A DNA stretch of 64,000 bases from Candidatus Nitrospira kreftii (lineage in GTDB: Bacteria; Nitrospirota; Nitrospiria; Nitrospirales; Nitrospiraceae), in NCBI GenBank assembly GCA_014058405.1, contig CP047423.1, forward strand, positions 1,798,001 to 1,862,000. Direction: 5' to 3'. This document shows, one piece after another, positions 53,752-61,814 of the stretch. Under the pieces are notes generated by a model that was given only the letters and a program-made list of their open reading frames with translations, was not told where the DNA came from and did no database searches. The translations under genes and the position numbers were made by a program. Positions within the stretch are counted from its first letter, which is position 1. Each line of letters starts with the position of its first letter.

Positions 53752-54077
53752 CGTACTGCCTCCTTGTTGATGGTTCACTGACGGCCCGGTTGATCATCTG
53801 CGGCGCCTGTCTTGCCGCCTGCCTGTGCCTATAGCAGGTTTAGTGCCGGTCAGTGACAAGGCCTAGCGTACCAGCAATCCTTGATGATGCAACAACTTAT
53901 AAAAAATCGGTCGAAGCTGAGCCGGCGAGGAGCTTCTTGGTCTTCCCATAAACTGCTCGGGATTGCCAAGAATTGGCACTGAGGAGCTGCCCGCACGAGG
54001 GCAGGCGCTTTTTTATCTCTATTGAGGGAGGGGTTCCGTTCTGGGAGAGGCAGAGTGCTTCCCGCTAGGATCAGTGA
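53752..54077. other. Structured intergenic region upstream of pilA, 326 nt
   Basis: Contains the sigma-54 promoter of pilA, plus two hairpins farther upstream. One (GAAGCT 53913-53918 with AGCTTC 53931-53936) is followed on the minus strand by TTTTTT (53906-53901) and may end the TPR lipoprotein transcript. The other (CTGCCC 53987-53992 with GGGCAG 53999-54004) is followed on the plus strand by TTTTTT (54009-54014), although no plus-strand gene lies before it. A GCCAA/TTGGC stem also lies at 53964-53976. A small plus-strand RNA is possible. Confidence 0.5.
53831..53850 (-). promoter_or_regulatory. Sigma-54 (RpoN) promoter of pilA
   Basis: Minus strand: CGGCAC, a spacer and CTGC, with GG at 53847-53846 and GC at 53835-53834 separated by exactly 10 nt, as in TGGCAC-N5-TTGC. 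Transcription would start near 53822, about 70 nt before the pilA ATG. RpoN control of pilA through PilS/PilR is well known in other bacteria. No pilR gene is in view. Confidence 0.65.
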
Positions 54078-55925
54078 TCAGTCAGGATGGGCTTGAGGAG
54101 TAATTTGCGGATTTTGTGCTTTTTCCGACACACGGCGCTTGGCCTGTTGAATTCGGTCTTCGTACGTGGGATTAGCCATGCCCTGCTCGCGAAAGCGTTG
54201 GAGCAGTTTTTCATTGGAGGGGTCAAGTTCCAGCGAATGGAGCCAAGCATCACGAGCATCCGTCATCTTACGCTGCTTCATGTAGACTTCGCCAAGATGC
54301 TCATAGATCACCGGGTCATCGCCGACAAGCGAGACGGCTCGCTTGATTTCGGCAAGGGCTTCTGAGAGCAACCCTGATTTATAGAACGCCCAGCCCAGAC
54401 TATCGACGTAATATCCATTTTCCGGTTTCAGCGCCACGGCTCGCTTTGTAAGGGACAGTGCCTGATCGATCTTCATGTCCCGCTCTGCGTAACTATATCC
54501 GAGATAGTTCAAGGCATCCGCATGATGGGGATCGAGCGAAAGCGCAGTTTCCATGGCGCGCTCTACGTCATCAAACCGATTCAGTTTGTCGTAGGCTGTG
54601 CCCAGATTGAAATGAAGATCCGCGTTCTTGGGGTTATGCCGAATCCCCTCTTGAAACGCTTCCGAAGCCTTTTCGAATTGCTCACTTTGTAGATGAGCTA
54701 AACCCAGTACGATGTGGGGCTCAGGTTGTTTTGGCATCAGACGAACAGCTTCGTCCAGGTGCGTGACCGCTTCAGGAAACTGTTTGAGTCGATAGAGGAG
54801 GACACCGAGATGAATGTGGCTGTCGGCGAATCTTGGATCCAAGTGGAGATTGTAGCGATAGGTCTCCATGGCTTTGGGAAAGTCTTTGGTCTCTTCGTAC
54901 AGATAGCCAAGGTAGTCGCGCACCTTCAATTCGGCCGGTTTCGCCTTCAAAATATCGGTCAATTGAGCGATCGCCTTTGAAAATTCCTTCTTCTCCCCAT
55001 AGATCAGCGCCATCCGTAATTGAGCATCCAGATCACCGGGGTTGTCTTCCAGCATCTGTTCCAACTCCGCAAGACCTCCGGCATAGTCTTTGGTCGCGAT
55101 ATAGAGTTGGATCAGGTGCTGACGAACGTCTCGGTTTCGTGGATTCACTTGATGGAGGTAGCGTTTCAGAATGGCAATGGCCTTGTCTTTCTCTTGGCGC
55201 GATTCGTGGATCGAAGCTTGAGCGAGATACGCCGGCTCGAATGACGGGTTCACGCTGATCGCACGATCGAAGCTGGATAAGGCTTGCTCCATATTTCCCG
55301 CTTCAATGGAGATTCGACCTAAATAGTAGTAACCGATCGGCGAGTCCGTCGCGTATTGCAAGCCTTTCTTGACCACTTGTTCTGATTCGGCGATTCGCTT
55401 TTGATTCAGTAAGATGAGACTCTTTGGAAAGTACGATTCTCCCCGCTTTGGGTCGATCGCGATTGCTTTATCCAATAACTCGATGGCACTCTCGGATTTT
55501 CCTGCGCTGGCAAGAATCCCGGCCATCTGCGTCAATAGCTGAGGCTCCTGTCCCGTTCCCTGTCCAACGTCTTCGGCGTACTGTACGGCTTGAGTCATAT
55601 CACCCAGCGCAAAGTGCAGGGCGGCCAGACGCGATTTGACTTCCTGTGATTTTGGATCGGCTACTAGTGCAGCCTGGTATTCCTTCAAGGCTGTCTCAAG
55701 ATCTTGGGCCAGCTCGGCTTGGTGTCCCATCATGAAATGATAGGTGGCATCAGATTCTGGGGTGGCTTGTGGTGGTTGCTGTGCCGTCGAGGGGGGCGGC
55801 GGCGCCGTCTTGTGCGGCTGAGTCGCCGTCGCGCAAGCCACAAGGACACAGGGAAGAAAGAGGATGGTCAGTTTTATCGCGAGGACCGTGAGGTCATGAC
55901 CAGAAGATCGTCTGTTCCAAACCAT
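54078..55925 (-). CDS. TPR lipoprotein
   Basis: A 615-aa protein with an N-terminal lipoprotein signal (lipobox LVAC, Cys about 31), a Pro/Thr linker, and then about 13 TPR units covering residues 60-590. Recognisable repeats include EYQAALVADPKSQEVKSRLA, DKAIAIDPKRGESYFPKSLI and ALSLDPHHADALNYLGYSYA. The protein is probably anchored in the outer membrane facing the periplasm as an assembly scaffold. Its place before pilA suggests a pilus role like PilF/PilW, but it is much longer. Start 55925 is chosen because AGGG lies 9 nt upstream and the promoter rules out the longest frame. Confidence 0.82.
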   Translation of the reverse strand: MVWNRRSSGHDLTVLAIKLTILFLPCVLVACATATQPHKTAPPPPSTAQQPPQATPESDATYHFMMGHQAELAQDLETALKEYQAALVADPKSQEVKSRLAALHFALGDMTQAVQYAEDVGQGTGQEPQLLTQMAGILASAGKSESAIELLDKAIAIDPKRGESYFPKSLILLNQKRIAESEQVVKKGLQYATDSPIGYYYLGRISIEAGNMEQALSSFDRAISVNPSFEPAYLAQASIHESRQEKDKAIAILKRYLHQVNPRNRDVRQHLIQLYIATKDYAGGLAELEQMLEDNPGDLDAQLRMALIYGEKKEFSKAIAQLTDILKAKPAELKVRDYLGYLYEETKDFPKAMETYRYNLHLDPRFADSHIHLGVLLYRLKQFPEAVTHLDEAVRLMPKQPEPHIVLGLAHLQSEQFEKASEAFQEGIRHNPKNADLHFNLGTAYDKLNRFDDVERAMETALSLDPHHADALNYLGYSYAERDMKIDQALSLTKRAVALKPENGYYVDSLGWAFYKSGLLSEALAEIKRAVSLVGDDPVIYEHLGEVYMKQRKMTDARDAWLHSLELDPSNEKLLQRFREQGMANPTYEDRIQQAKRRVSEKAQNPQITPQAHPD

Positions 55926-55981
55926 GTGGGGTGTCCCTACAGGCATATGTTCGGATGTGAATGAAAGGAGGAACACCAAGG

Positions 55982-56010
55982 ATTATACCGAGTGTTGGAA
56001 CGTTGCGCAA
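55982..56010 (-). promoter_or_regulatory. Sigma-70-type promoter of the TPR lipoprotein gene
   Basis: Minus strand: TTGCGC (56010-56005), a 17-nt spacer and a consensus TATAAT (55987-55982). Transcription would begin near 55975, which excludes the in-frame start at 55979. It lies directly after the dnaB stop, so the lipoprotein gene is independently expressed. Confidence 0.75.
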
Positions 56011-56017
56011 ACCAGGG

Positions 56018-57370
56018 TCAGGCCTCGCGCAGGTCAAGGCTTTCAAATTTTGCAAAACGGTCCTGGAAAAACAATTCTCGCTTTCCGATGGGACCATTGC
56101 GATGTTTACTCACGATGATATCGGCGATTCCCTTGCGTTCAGAATTCTGGTCGTAGACATCTTCCCGGTAGATAAACATGACGACATCGGCATCTTGTTC
56201 AATCGCTCCGCTCTCCCGGAGATCTGCCAGCATGGGGATCGGAGGCTTGCGTGCCTCCACGGCCCGGCTCAACTGCGATAGGGCGACCACCGGCACATTG
56301 AGTTCCTTGGCTAACGCTTTCAATGAGCGGGAGATATCGGAGATTTCCTGCTGACGAGATTCAGAATCGCTTCGGCCTTGCATGAGTTGCAAATAATCCA
56401 CGATGAGCAAATCGAGCCCTTTTTCAGCCTTGAGTCGGCGAGCTTTGCCTCGCATCTGTTGCACGGTAATCCCACCGGTATCGTCGATAAAGATCGGTGC
56501 TTGCTCCAACCGTCCCGCGGCTTCTGCCAAGCGCCACCAATCTTCTTTTTGAAGCTTTCCTGTTCGCAGTGCGTGTGAATCCACTCGCGCTTCGGAGCTG
56601 AGCATGCGCAGCACGATCTGCGGCTTAGACATTTCCAAACTGAAAATTCCGACGACGGTATTGGCATGGATGGCGGCATGGGTGGCAAACCCTAATGCCA
56701 GGCTTGTCTTCCCCATGCTGGGGCGCCCGGCCACCACCACCAAGTCGGAAGCTTGAAGCCCGGCAGTAATATCATCAAGGTCATAGTAGCCGGTCGGGAC
56801 ACCAGTGACGTGTTCTTTTCGCTTTGACAGCTTATCGATGACATCCAGACTCTCTTTGATGACCTGACTGATCGGGCTGAACGCACGATCGAGCTTGCCT
56901 TGCGCAATGCTGAAGACCGATCGTTCGGCAAAATCGAGAAGGTCGTCGATAGAGGCCGTCCCTTCATATCCCCTGGTCAACACCTCCGTTGAGGTGCTAA
57001 TCAGCTGACGCGCCACGGCCTTATCGCGAACGATTTTGCAGTGGTATCGAATGTTGGCTGAACTTGGAACAATCTGGACAAGTTCTGCGAGATAGGAGGC
57101 GCCGCCGACCGCCTCCAGCTCCCCGCGTGACTTGAGCCGTTCGGTCAAGGTGATTTGATCGATCACTTCGCCGGTATCAGACAATTCCAGCATGGCTTGG
57201 TAGATTCGTTTGTGAGCCGTCCGATAGAAATCTTCTTCGACGAGCAGTTCCATTGCCTTCGGCATCGCGGCGTTATCGAGGAGGATGGCGCCAAGCACAG
57301 ATTGTTCTGCCTCCAGATTTTGTGGCGGGAGCTTTGGTTGAGAGAGATCAACCATGCCGGCGGATTTCAT
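56018..57370 (-). CDS. dnaB: Replicative DNA helicase DnaB
   Basis: A 450-aa hexameric helicase. The N-terminal DnaB_N domain (about 15-115) begins LPPQNLEAEQSVLGAILLD. The RecA-type ATPase has Walker A AGRPSMGKTSLA near 209, the following SLEMSK, Walker B LLIVDYLQLM near 310, and DLRESGAIEQDADVVMFIYRE near 374-394. No intein is present and the length is normal. Its ATG overlaps the hisZ stop by 4 bp (ATGA), so the helicase is translationally coupled to a histidine-pathway gene, an unusual pairing. Confidence 0.97.
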   Translation of the reverse strand: MKSAGMVDLSQPKLPPQNLEAEQSVLGAILLDNAAMPKAMELLVEEDFYRTAHKRIYQAMLELSDTGEVIDQITLTERLKSRGELEAVGGASYLAELVQIVPSSANIRYHCKIVRDKAVARQLISTSTEVLTRGYEGTASIDDLLDFAERSVFSIAQGKLDRAFSPISQVIKESLDVIDKLSKRKEHVTGVPTGYYDLDDITAGLQASDLVVVAGRPSMGKTSLALGFATHAAIHANTVVGIFSLEMSKPQIVLRMLSSEARVDSHALRTGKLQKEDWWRLAEAAGRLEQAPIFIDDTGGITVQQMRGKARRLKAEKGLDLLIVDYLQLMQGRSDSESRQQEISDISRSLKALAKELNVPVVALSQLSRAVEARKPPIPMLADLRESGAIEQDADVVMFIYREDVYDQNSERKGIADIIVSKHRNGPIGKRELFFQDRFAKFESLDLREA

Positions 57371-58755
57371 GATGTCCCTTCTCGGTCAGTGCGTAGGCTC
57401 GCCATAAAATCACTTATCGACATCGTTTTCTTATGGAGAGGAGAACGGCCGGCTTTCCCATCACCCATCCGTTGGCGGGATAGTACGACCACGTGCTCAC
57501 GATTCGGTTGGTCCGCTCCCATCACGATGGTCGTAGGGATGTCCGCTTCGAGTCCAGCATCGGCGGCCGCGCCGACCAGATCTTGGCCTGATGCTGTCAC
57601 GGCTTGTTGAATCACGCGAACACCAACCTGGCGGAGTTGTCGGCTGACAGATACGAGTTCCTTCGTCATCGTAACAGGACCGACCACCAGGACCGCGGAC
57701 GTCACCGTCAGGGTGGTGTCGACGAGGTTCAGCCCACGGAAGAGCCGATCAACGTTGAGCGCAAATCCAGTCGATGGAATGTCACGACCAAAGCGTCCAA
57801 TCAAGTGGTCGTAGCGCCCGCCACCGCCTAGCTCTATCCCAATCCCGTCCGTGAAGACGTCAAAGACAATCCCATCGTAATAGTCGAATCCTCTGAACTC
57901 TCCTAAGTCCAGTAGCAGGAGATCCTGGAACCCCATCGAGCAAAGTAACTCATAGACCTGAGCCAATCTGTCCAATGCTTGGACGAGTGGTTGTTCGCCT
58001 CGGGCCAAGGCGCGCCCTTTTGAGAGGACTTCTGCTTTTCCACATAGTTCCAGCGCGTTTAAAATTGACTGCGCGGATCGCTTGCCGACTCGCTCTCGTT
58101 CGAGAATCTCTCTCAGCCAGGGAAAATCCTTTCTGGACGCCGCCTGCTCCGCCAGCTTTTGGCCTTCCGCAGATAGTCCAGCACGCACAAGAAGTCCTTT
58201 AAAAAATCCAACGTGTCCGAGTGAAATTTTGAACGACGGTAGTCCGACCTGCCGCAGGCTTTCGATCATTAGCATAATGATCTCACAATCGGCGGATAGG
58301 TCATCAGCACCGATCAGTTCCGCTCCGACTTGAAAAAGTTCACGATCACGTCCGACATGGTCTGGCTCGTAGCGAAAGACGGTTGCCCGGTAGGATAACC
58401 GCAACGGCAAGCGAGTGCCTAACATGCCCATGGCAACCGTTCGCGCGATTTGTGCTGTGACGTCGGGTCGCAGTAGCAGAATACGGCCGGTGGTCCGATC
58501 AACGATCTTGTAGGAATTCTCTAGCAGTGCAGGCTCAAGACCTGGTGCAAGGACGTCAAAATATTCGAATGTCGGGAGGATAATTTCGTCGTATCCATAG
58601 CGATAGAAGCATGTGAGCAGCTCGGACTCGAGCTGCCTGACGTGGCGGGCGGCCTCCGGGAGGATGGTGGCCATTCCCACAGGAACTAATGAGTGTTCAT
58701 CCGAGGGAGCGAGCTCCCCCGAAGAAAGACGACGCGTCGGAGGAGCAGAGGCCAT
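57367..58755 (-). CDS. hisZ: ATP phosphoribosyltransferase regulatory subunit
   Basis: A 462-aa paralogue of histidyl-tRNA synthetase that acts with short HisG at the first step of histidine synthesis. The class II motif 2 region (YRATVFRYEPDHVGRDRELFQVGAELIG near 121-148) and DLGEFRGFDYYDGIVFDVF near 287-305 fit HisZ; true HisRS typically has RGLDYYTGTVFE. A C-terminal anticodon-binding-like domain (about 355-430) is retained, making it longer than many HisZ proteins. A divergent HisRS is the alternative. It is coupled to dnaB by a 4-bp overlap. Confidence 0.85.
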   Translation of the reverse strand: MASAPPTRRLSSGELAPSDEHSLVPVGMATILPEAARHVRQLESELLTCFYRYGYDEIILPTFEYFDVLAPGLEPALLENSYKIVDRTTGRILLLRPDVTAQIARTVAMGMLGTRLPLRLSYRATVFRYEPDHVGRDRELFQVGAELIGADDLSADCEIIMLMIESLRQVGLPSFKISLGHVGFFKGLLVRAGLSAEGQKLAEQAASRKDFPWLREILERERVGKRSAQSILNALELCGKAEVLSKGRALARGEQPLVQALDRLAQVYELLCSMGFQDLLLLDLGEFRGFDYYDGIVFDVFTDGIGIELGGGGRYDHLIGRFGRDIPSTGFALNVDRLFRGLNLVDTTLTVTSAVLVVGPVTMTKELVSVSRQLRQVGVRVIQQAVTASGQDLVGAAADAGLEADIPTTIVMGADQPNREHVVVLSRQRMGDGKAGRSPLHKKTMSISDFMASLRTDREGTS

Positions 58756-58775
58756 AGCAACCCGATGTGTACTGA

Positions 58776-60374
58776 TTACGAGAGATTAGCAATCTTGACG
58801 GACAGAATGTTTGAGCTTGAGCGGATGTGGTCCAATGCTGACGATGGAAATTCCGTATCGGAACCGATGATCAGCAAGGCATCCCCTCCTCGCTTCTCTA
58901 ATGCGCACTGCATCCGAAGGATGTTAATGCCCTGATCCCCCAACACTTTTCCAACCATCCCAATTACGCCCGGGCGATCGACATTGTGTATGAACAACAT
59001 GTGCCCTTCCGGTACGACCTCCACCTTGAATTGGTCGATCTCTGTGATCCGGGCTTCTCTCTTGTGATAGAGTGTTCCGGCCACCTGGTGCGATAGTTTG
59101 CCGGCTTCAACCCGAACACGTATGAGACTCGTAAAATCACCGGCATCCGTGCTCTTAATTTCTTTGACTTCGATGCCTCGCTCCTTGGCGACGAGCGGCG
59201 CGTTCACATAATTTACCGGGTGCTGCATGATGGGATTGAGCAAGCCTTTCAAGACAGCGATGGTCAAGGGCGCGATCGAGAGTGTGGCGACTTCCCCGCT
59301 GTATTCCACCACGACTCGTTCGGTTCCTGCCTGAACGAGTTGCGTTTGGAGCGAGCCGAGTTTTTCGGCCAGTGTGAGAAAGGGTTGGAGCCGGGGCAAC
59401 AATTCCGGCGCAACCGAGGGAATATTGACGGCCCCTTTCGCGACACCTTTTGTGAAATAGTCGACAATCTGTTCGGCGATCCCAATCGCGACATTTTCTT
59501 GAGCTTCGGTCGTTTGTGCGCCGATGTGTGGGGTGCAGATGAAGTTATCCAACGCGAGCAGCGGATTATCCGGCTTGACAGGTTCTTCTTCAAAGACGTC
59601 AAAGGCGGCGGCGCCCACACGTTTGGTTTTCAAGGCTTCACACAAGTCGTTTTCATTGATGATGCCGCCCCGAGCGCAGTTCGCGATCAGTACCCCAGGT
59701 TTCATCTTAGCAATCGCCTGCGCATTGATGATCCCACGTGTTTCTGGGGTGAGCGGAGTGTGAACTGAAATGATGTCCGCACGGCGGAAGAGCTCGTCAA
59801 GGTCCACCATCGTGACGCCCATCCGCTCGGCTCGTTCAGGGGCCAGATAGGGGTCGAACGCGACGACACTCATGCCGATGCCCTGGGCCATCTTGGTCAG
59901 GTGGCTTCCGATCTGTCCGGCGCCGATGATGCCCAGCACCTTATTATAGAGCTCGACTCCCATGAACTTGTCTTTTTCCCATTTGCCTGCTTTGACGGAA
60001 GCGGTCGCCTGTGGGATACGTCGGCTCATGGCACAGATCATCGACATCGTATGCTCAGCAGTGGTGACCGTATTGCCGCCTGGGGTATTCATCACGACGA
60101 TGCCTCGGCGTGTAGCCGCCGGTGTATCAACGTTGTCCAGGCCTGATCCGGCCCGTCCGACGACCTTGAGTTTGTCGGCGGCAGCAATGAGTTCCGCTGT
60201 GACCTTTGTGCCGGATCGCACGATCAAACCGTCTGCGTCCTTGATTTCTTTGAAGAGCTCCTCCTTCGGCATTTTGGATTTCACCACCACCGTGAATCCT
60301 GCCTTTTCGAGCGCCTCCACTCCTTGCTTCGACAAGCTATCGCTGATCAAAATCTTCATGCCTGCTGCGGCCAT
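58776..60374 (-). CDS. serA: D-3-phosphoglycerate dehydrogenase
   Basis: A 532-aa enzyme opening the phosphorylated serine pathway. The catalytic domain begins MKILISDSLSKQGVEALEKAG. The NAD domain has the Rossmann motif GIIGAGQIGSHLTKMAQ near 149-165, NCARGGIINENDL near 237-249 (active-site Arg) and CTPHIGAQTTEAQENVA near 285-301 (active-site His). An intervening ASB domain and a C-terminal ACT domain (about 458-530; MLFIHNVDRPGVIGMVGKVLG) give the long, probably serine-regulated form. An ATG at 60359 is an alternative start; AGGA precedes 60374. The aminotransferase gene is 16 nt upstream. Confidence 0.96.
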   Translation of the reverse strand: MAAAGMKILISDSLSKQGVEALEKAGFTVVVKSKMPKEELFKEIKDADGLIVRSGTKVTAELIAAADKLKVVGRAGSGLDNVDTPAATRRGIVVMNTPGGNTVTTAEHTMSMICAMSRRIPQATASVKAGKWEKDKFMGVELYNKVLGIIGAGQIGSHLTKMAQGIGMSVVAFDPYLAPERAERMGVTMVDLDELFRRADIISVHTPLTPETRGIINAQAIAKMKPGVLIANCARGGIINENDLCEALKTKRVGAAAFDVFEEEPVKPDNPLLALDNFICTPHIGAQTTEAQENVAIGIAEQIVDYFTKGVAKGAVNIPSVAPELLPRLQPFLTLAEKLGSLQTQLVQAGTERVVVEYSGEVATLSIAPLTIAVLKGLLNPIMQHPVNYVNAPLVAKERGIEVKEIKSTDAGDFTSLIRVRVEAGKLSHQVAGTLYHKREARITEIDQFKVEVVPEGHMLFIHNVDRPGVIGMVGKVLGDQGINILRMQCALEKRGGDALLIIGSDTEFPSSALDHIRSSSNILSVKIANLS

Positions 60375-60390
60375 GTCATCCTCGCCGTGG

Positions 60391-61533
60391 TTATTTTGCC
60401 AATAACAGCTCTTGAGCTTTTCCGACGCCGCTTCCCAGTTTGACCGGATGCCCGAGCCCTTTTAAGACCATCTCGGTTGCGGCTAAGGCTGTGATGACAT
60501 CAAAGGAGTCAGCATAGCCCATGTGCGAGAGCCGGAAGATCTTTCCCTTAAGGTGGTCCTGGCCGCCGGCTGCCGTCATGCCGTACTGCACACGAAGATT
60601 CTTATAGATCGCCTGCCCGTCGACTCCCTCCGGTGCGCACACGGCCGTCAGGGCATCGCTGGGAGATTCTTTTGGAAATAGAGTCATTCCAGCGGCCTTC
60701 ACACCTTCGCGCATGGCGTGAGCCAACCGACCTTGCCGGGCGAACATCTTGTCGAGTCCTTCCGCCTTCATTATTCGAAACACTTCCTGAAGGCCGATGA
60801 TGAGCGATACGGTTGGGGTATAGGCGGTTTGGTTCTTTATTTGGCTTTCACGTTCTTTCTTGAAGTTGAAGTAGAACGCCCCGTTCTTGGCTTTATCGGC
60901 GAGCGCCCAGGCCTTGTCGCTGACACTGACGAACGCCATGCCGGGAGGCAGCATCAAGGCTTTCTGGGAGCCGGTGATCACGACGTCTAGACCCCACGCA
61001 TCCGTCTTAATATCGAATACGCCCAGGGCGGTAATGGCATCGACGACCAAAATGGTATTCTCATAGCCCTTGAGAATCTCTCCCAGGGCCTTCACGTCAT
61101 GAGACACTCCGGTCGACGTCTCACTGGCCTGTACATATACGGCTTTGATCGACGGATCTTTCTTGAGGGCATCAACGATCTGTTGTGGATTGACCGCATG
61201 TCCCCATTCGACCTTGATCTCGGTTGCCTGCACTCCAAATGTCTTACAAAGCTTGCCCCAGCGCTCCCCAAATTTTCCTCCATTGACATAGAGCGCTTTG
61301 TCTCCGGGTGATAAGAAGTTTGAAACTGAGCCTTCCATTCCCCCCGTTCCTGAAGCCGCCAACATCAGGACATCGTTCCGTGTTTGAAACAGCCATTTGA
61401 GCCCCTCGCGGACCTCAGCAAAAATCGGATCAAACTCAGGTGCTCGATGATGGATCATCGGCCGAGCCATCGCCAGTAAGACCTCGGGGGGTACAGGCGT
61501 GGGGCCAGGGGCCAAGAGATAGCGCTTCAGCAT
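60391..61533 (-). CDS. Class V aminotransferase (serine-glyoxylate/alanine-glyoxylate type)
   Basis: A 380-aa PLP enzyme of the SgaA/AGXT family. It starts MLKRYLLAPGPTPVPPEVL, has AASGTGGMEGSVSNFLSPGDK near 59-79, VVDAITALGVFDIKTDAWGLD near 163-183 and the Schiff-base Lys191 in TGSQKALMLPPG. Members use glyoxylate, serine or alanine, and some have been annotated as the 42-kDa hydrogenase subunit. Being directly upstream of serA, it may act in serine synthesis, perhaps as the route from phosphohydroxypyruvate or as the serine-glyoxylate enzyme. Context cannot decide which. AGGAGG precedes the ATG. Confidence 0.9.
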   Translation of the reverse strand: MLKRYLLAPGPTPVPPEVLLAMARPMIHHRAPEFDPIFAEVREGLKWLFQTRNDVLMLAASGTGGMEGSVSNFLSPGDKALYVNGGKFGERWGKLCKTFGVQATEIKVEWGHAVNPQQIVDALKKDPSIKAVYVQASETSTGVSHDVKALGEILKGYENTILVVDAITALGVFDIKTDAWGLDVVITGSQKALMLPPGMAFVSVSDKAWALADKAKNGAFYFNFKKERESQIKNQTAYTPTVSLIIGLQEVFRIMKAEGLDKMFARQGRLAHAMREGVKAAGMTLFPKESPSDALTAVCAPEGVDGQAIYKNLRVQYGMTAAGGQDHLKGKIFRLSHMGYADSFDVITALAATEMVLKGLGHPVKLGSGVGKAQELLLAK

Positions 61534-61597
61534 CGATCAATCCTCCTCACAAAGTAACCATGTCAATCTGGTGGGATAAGCCGTTTGGAGAGGGAGC

Positions 61598-61627
61598 ACG
61601 CTACCATTTGCGCTGGGAAGCTGTCAA
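61598..61627 (-). promoter_or_regulatory. Promoter of the aminotransferase-serA operon
   Basis: Minus strand: perfect TTGACA (61627-61622), an 18-nt spacer and TAGCGT (61603-61598). The -10 is weak (three of six). A leader of about 58 nt ends in AGGAGG before ATG 61533. Confidence 0.45.
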
Positions 61628-61777
61628 GAAATCGAACAGAACTACTGACGTCATCAGGGCTTTCACTGTTTCCATCACAGGCTGCCATCTCAGGATATCG
61701 TTGGTTGATGCAATTCAGTTCTCTGCAACCTCGGCTATGAGAAAGGCGCGTGGTAACATTTTGCCTATTGCAGTTCC

Positions 61778-61806
61778 TTGACAAGTGAGCACTGGATCGA
61801 TAGGCT
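61778..61806 (+). promoter_or_regulatory. Promoter of mltD with leaderless geometry
   Basis: Perfect TTGACA (61778-61783), a 17-nt spacer and TAGGCT (61801-61806). The ATG at 61815 starts 8 nt after the -10 box and lacks a Shine-Dalgarno sequence. Confidence 0.6.
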
Positions 61807-61814
61807 CATCTCTG

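Noticed and set aside
53964-53990. Sigma-54-like TTGGCA...GC element upstream of pilA on the minus strand
   Set aside because: The GG-to-GC spacing is 9 nt instead of 10; the site at 53831-53850 fits exactly.
53780-54060. Cyclic-di-GMP (GEMM) riboswitch before pilA, as seen in Geobacter
   Set aside because: The conserved GEMM core segments are not present in the pilA leader.
57367-58755. Reading this gene as histidyl-tRNA synthetase (hisS)
   Set aside because: The motif RGFDYYDGIVFDVF fits HisZ; HisRS normally has RGLDYYTGTVFE. A divergent HisRS is still possible.
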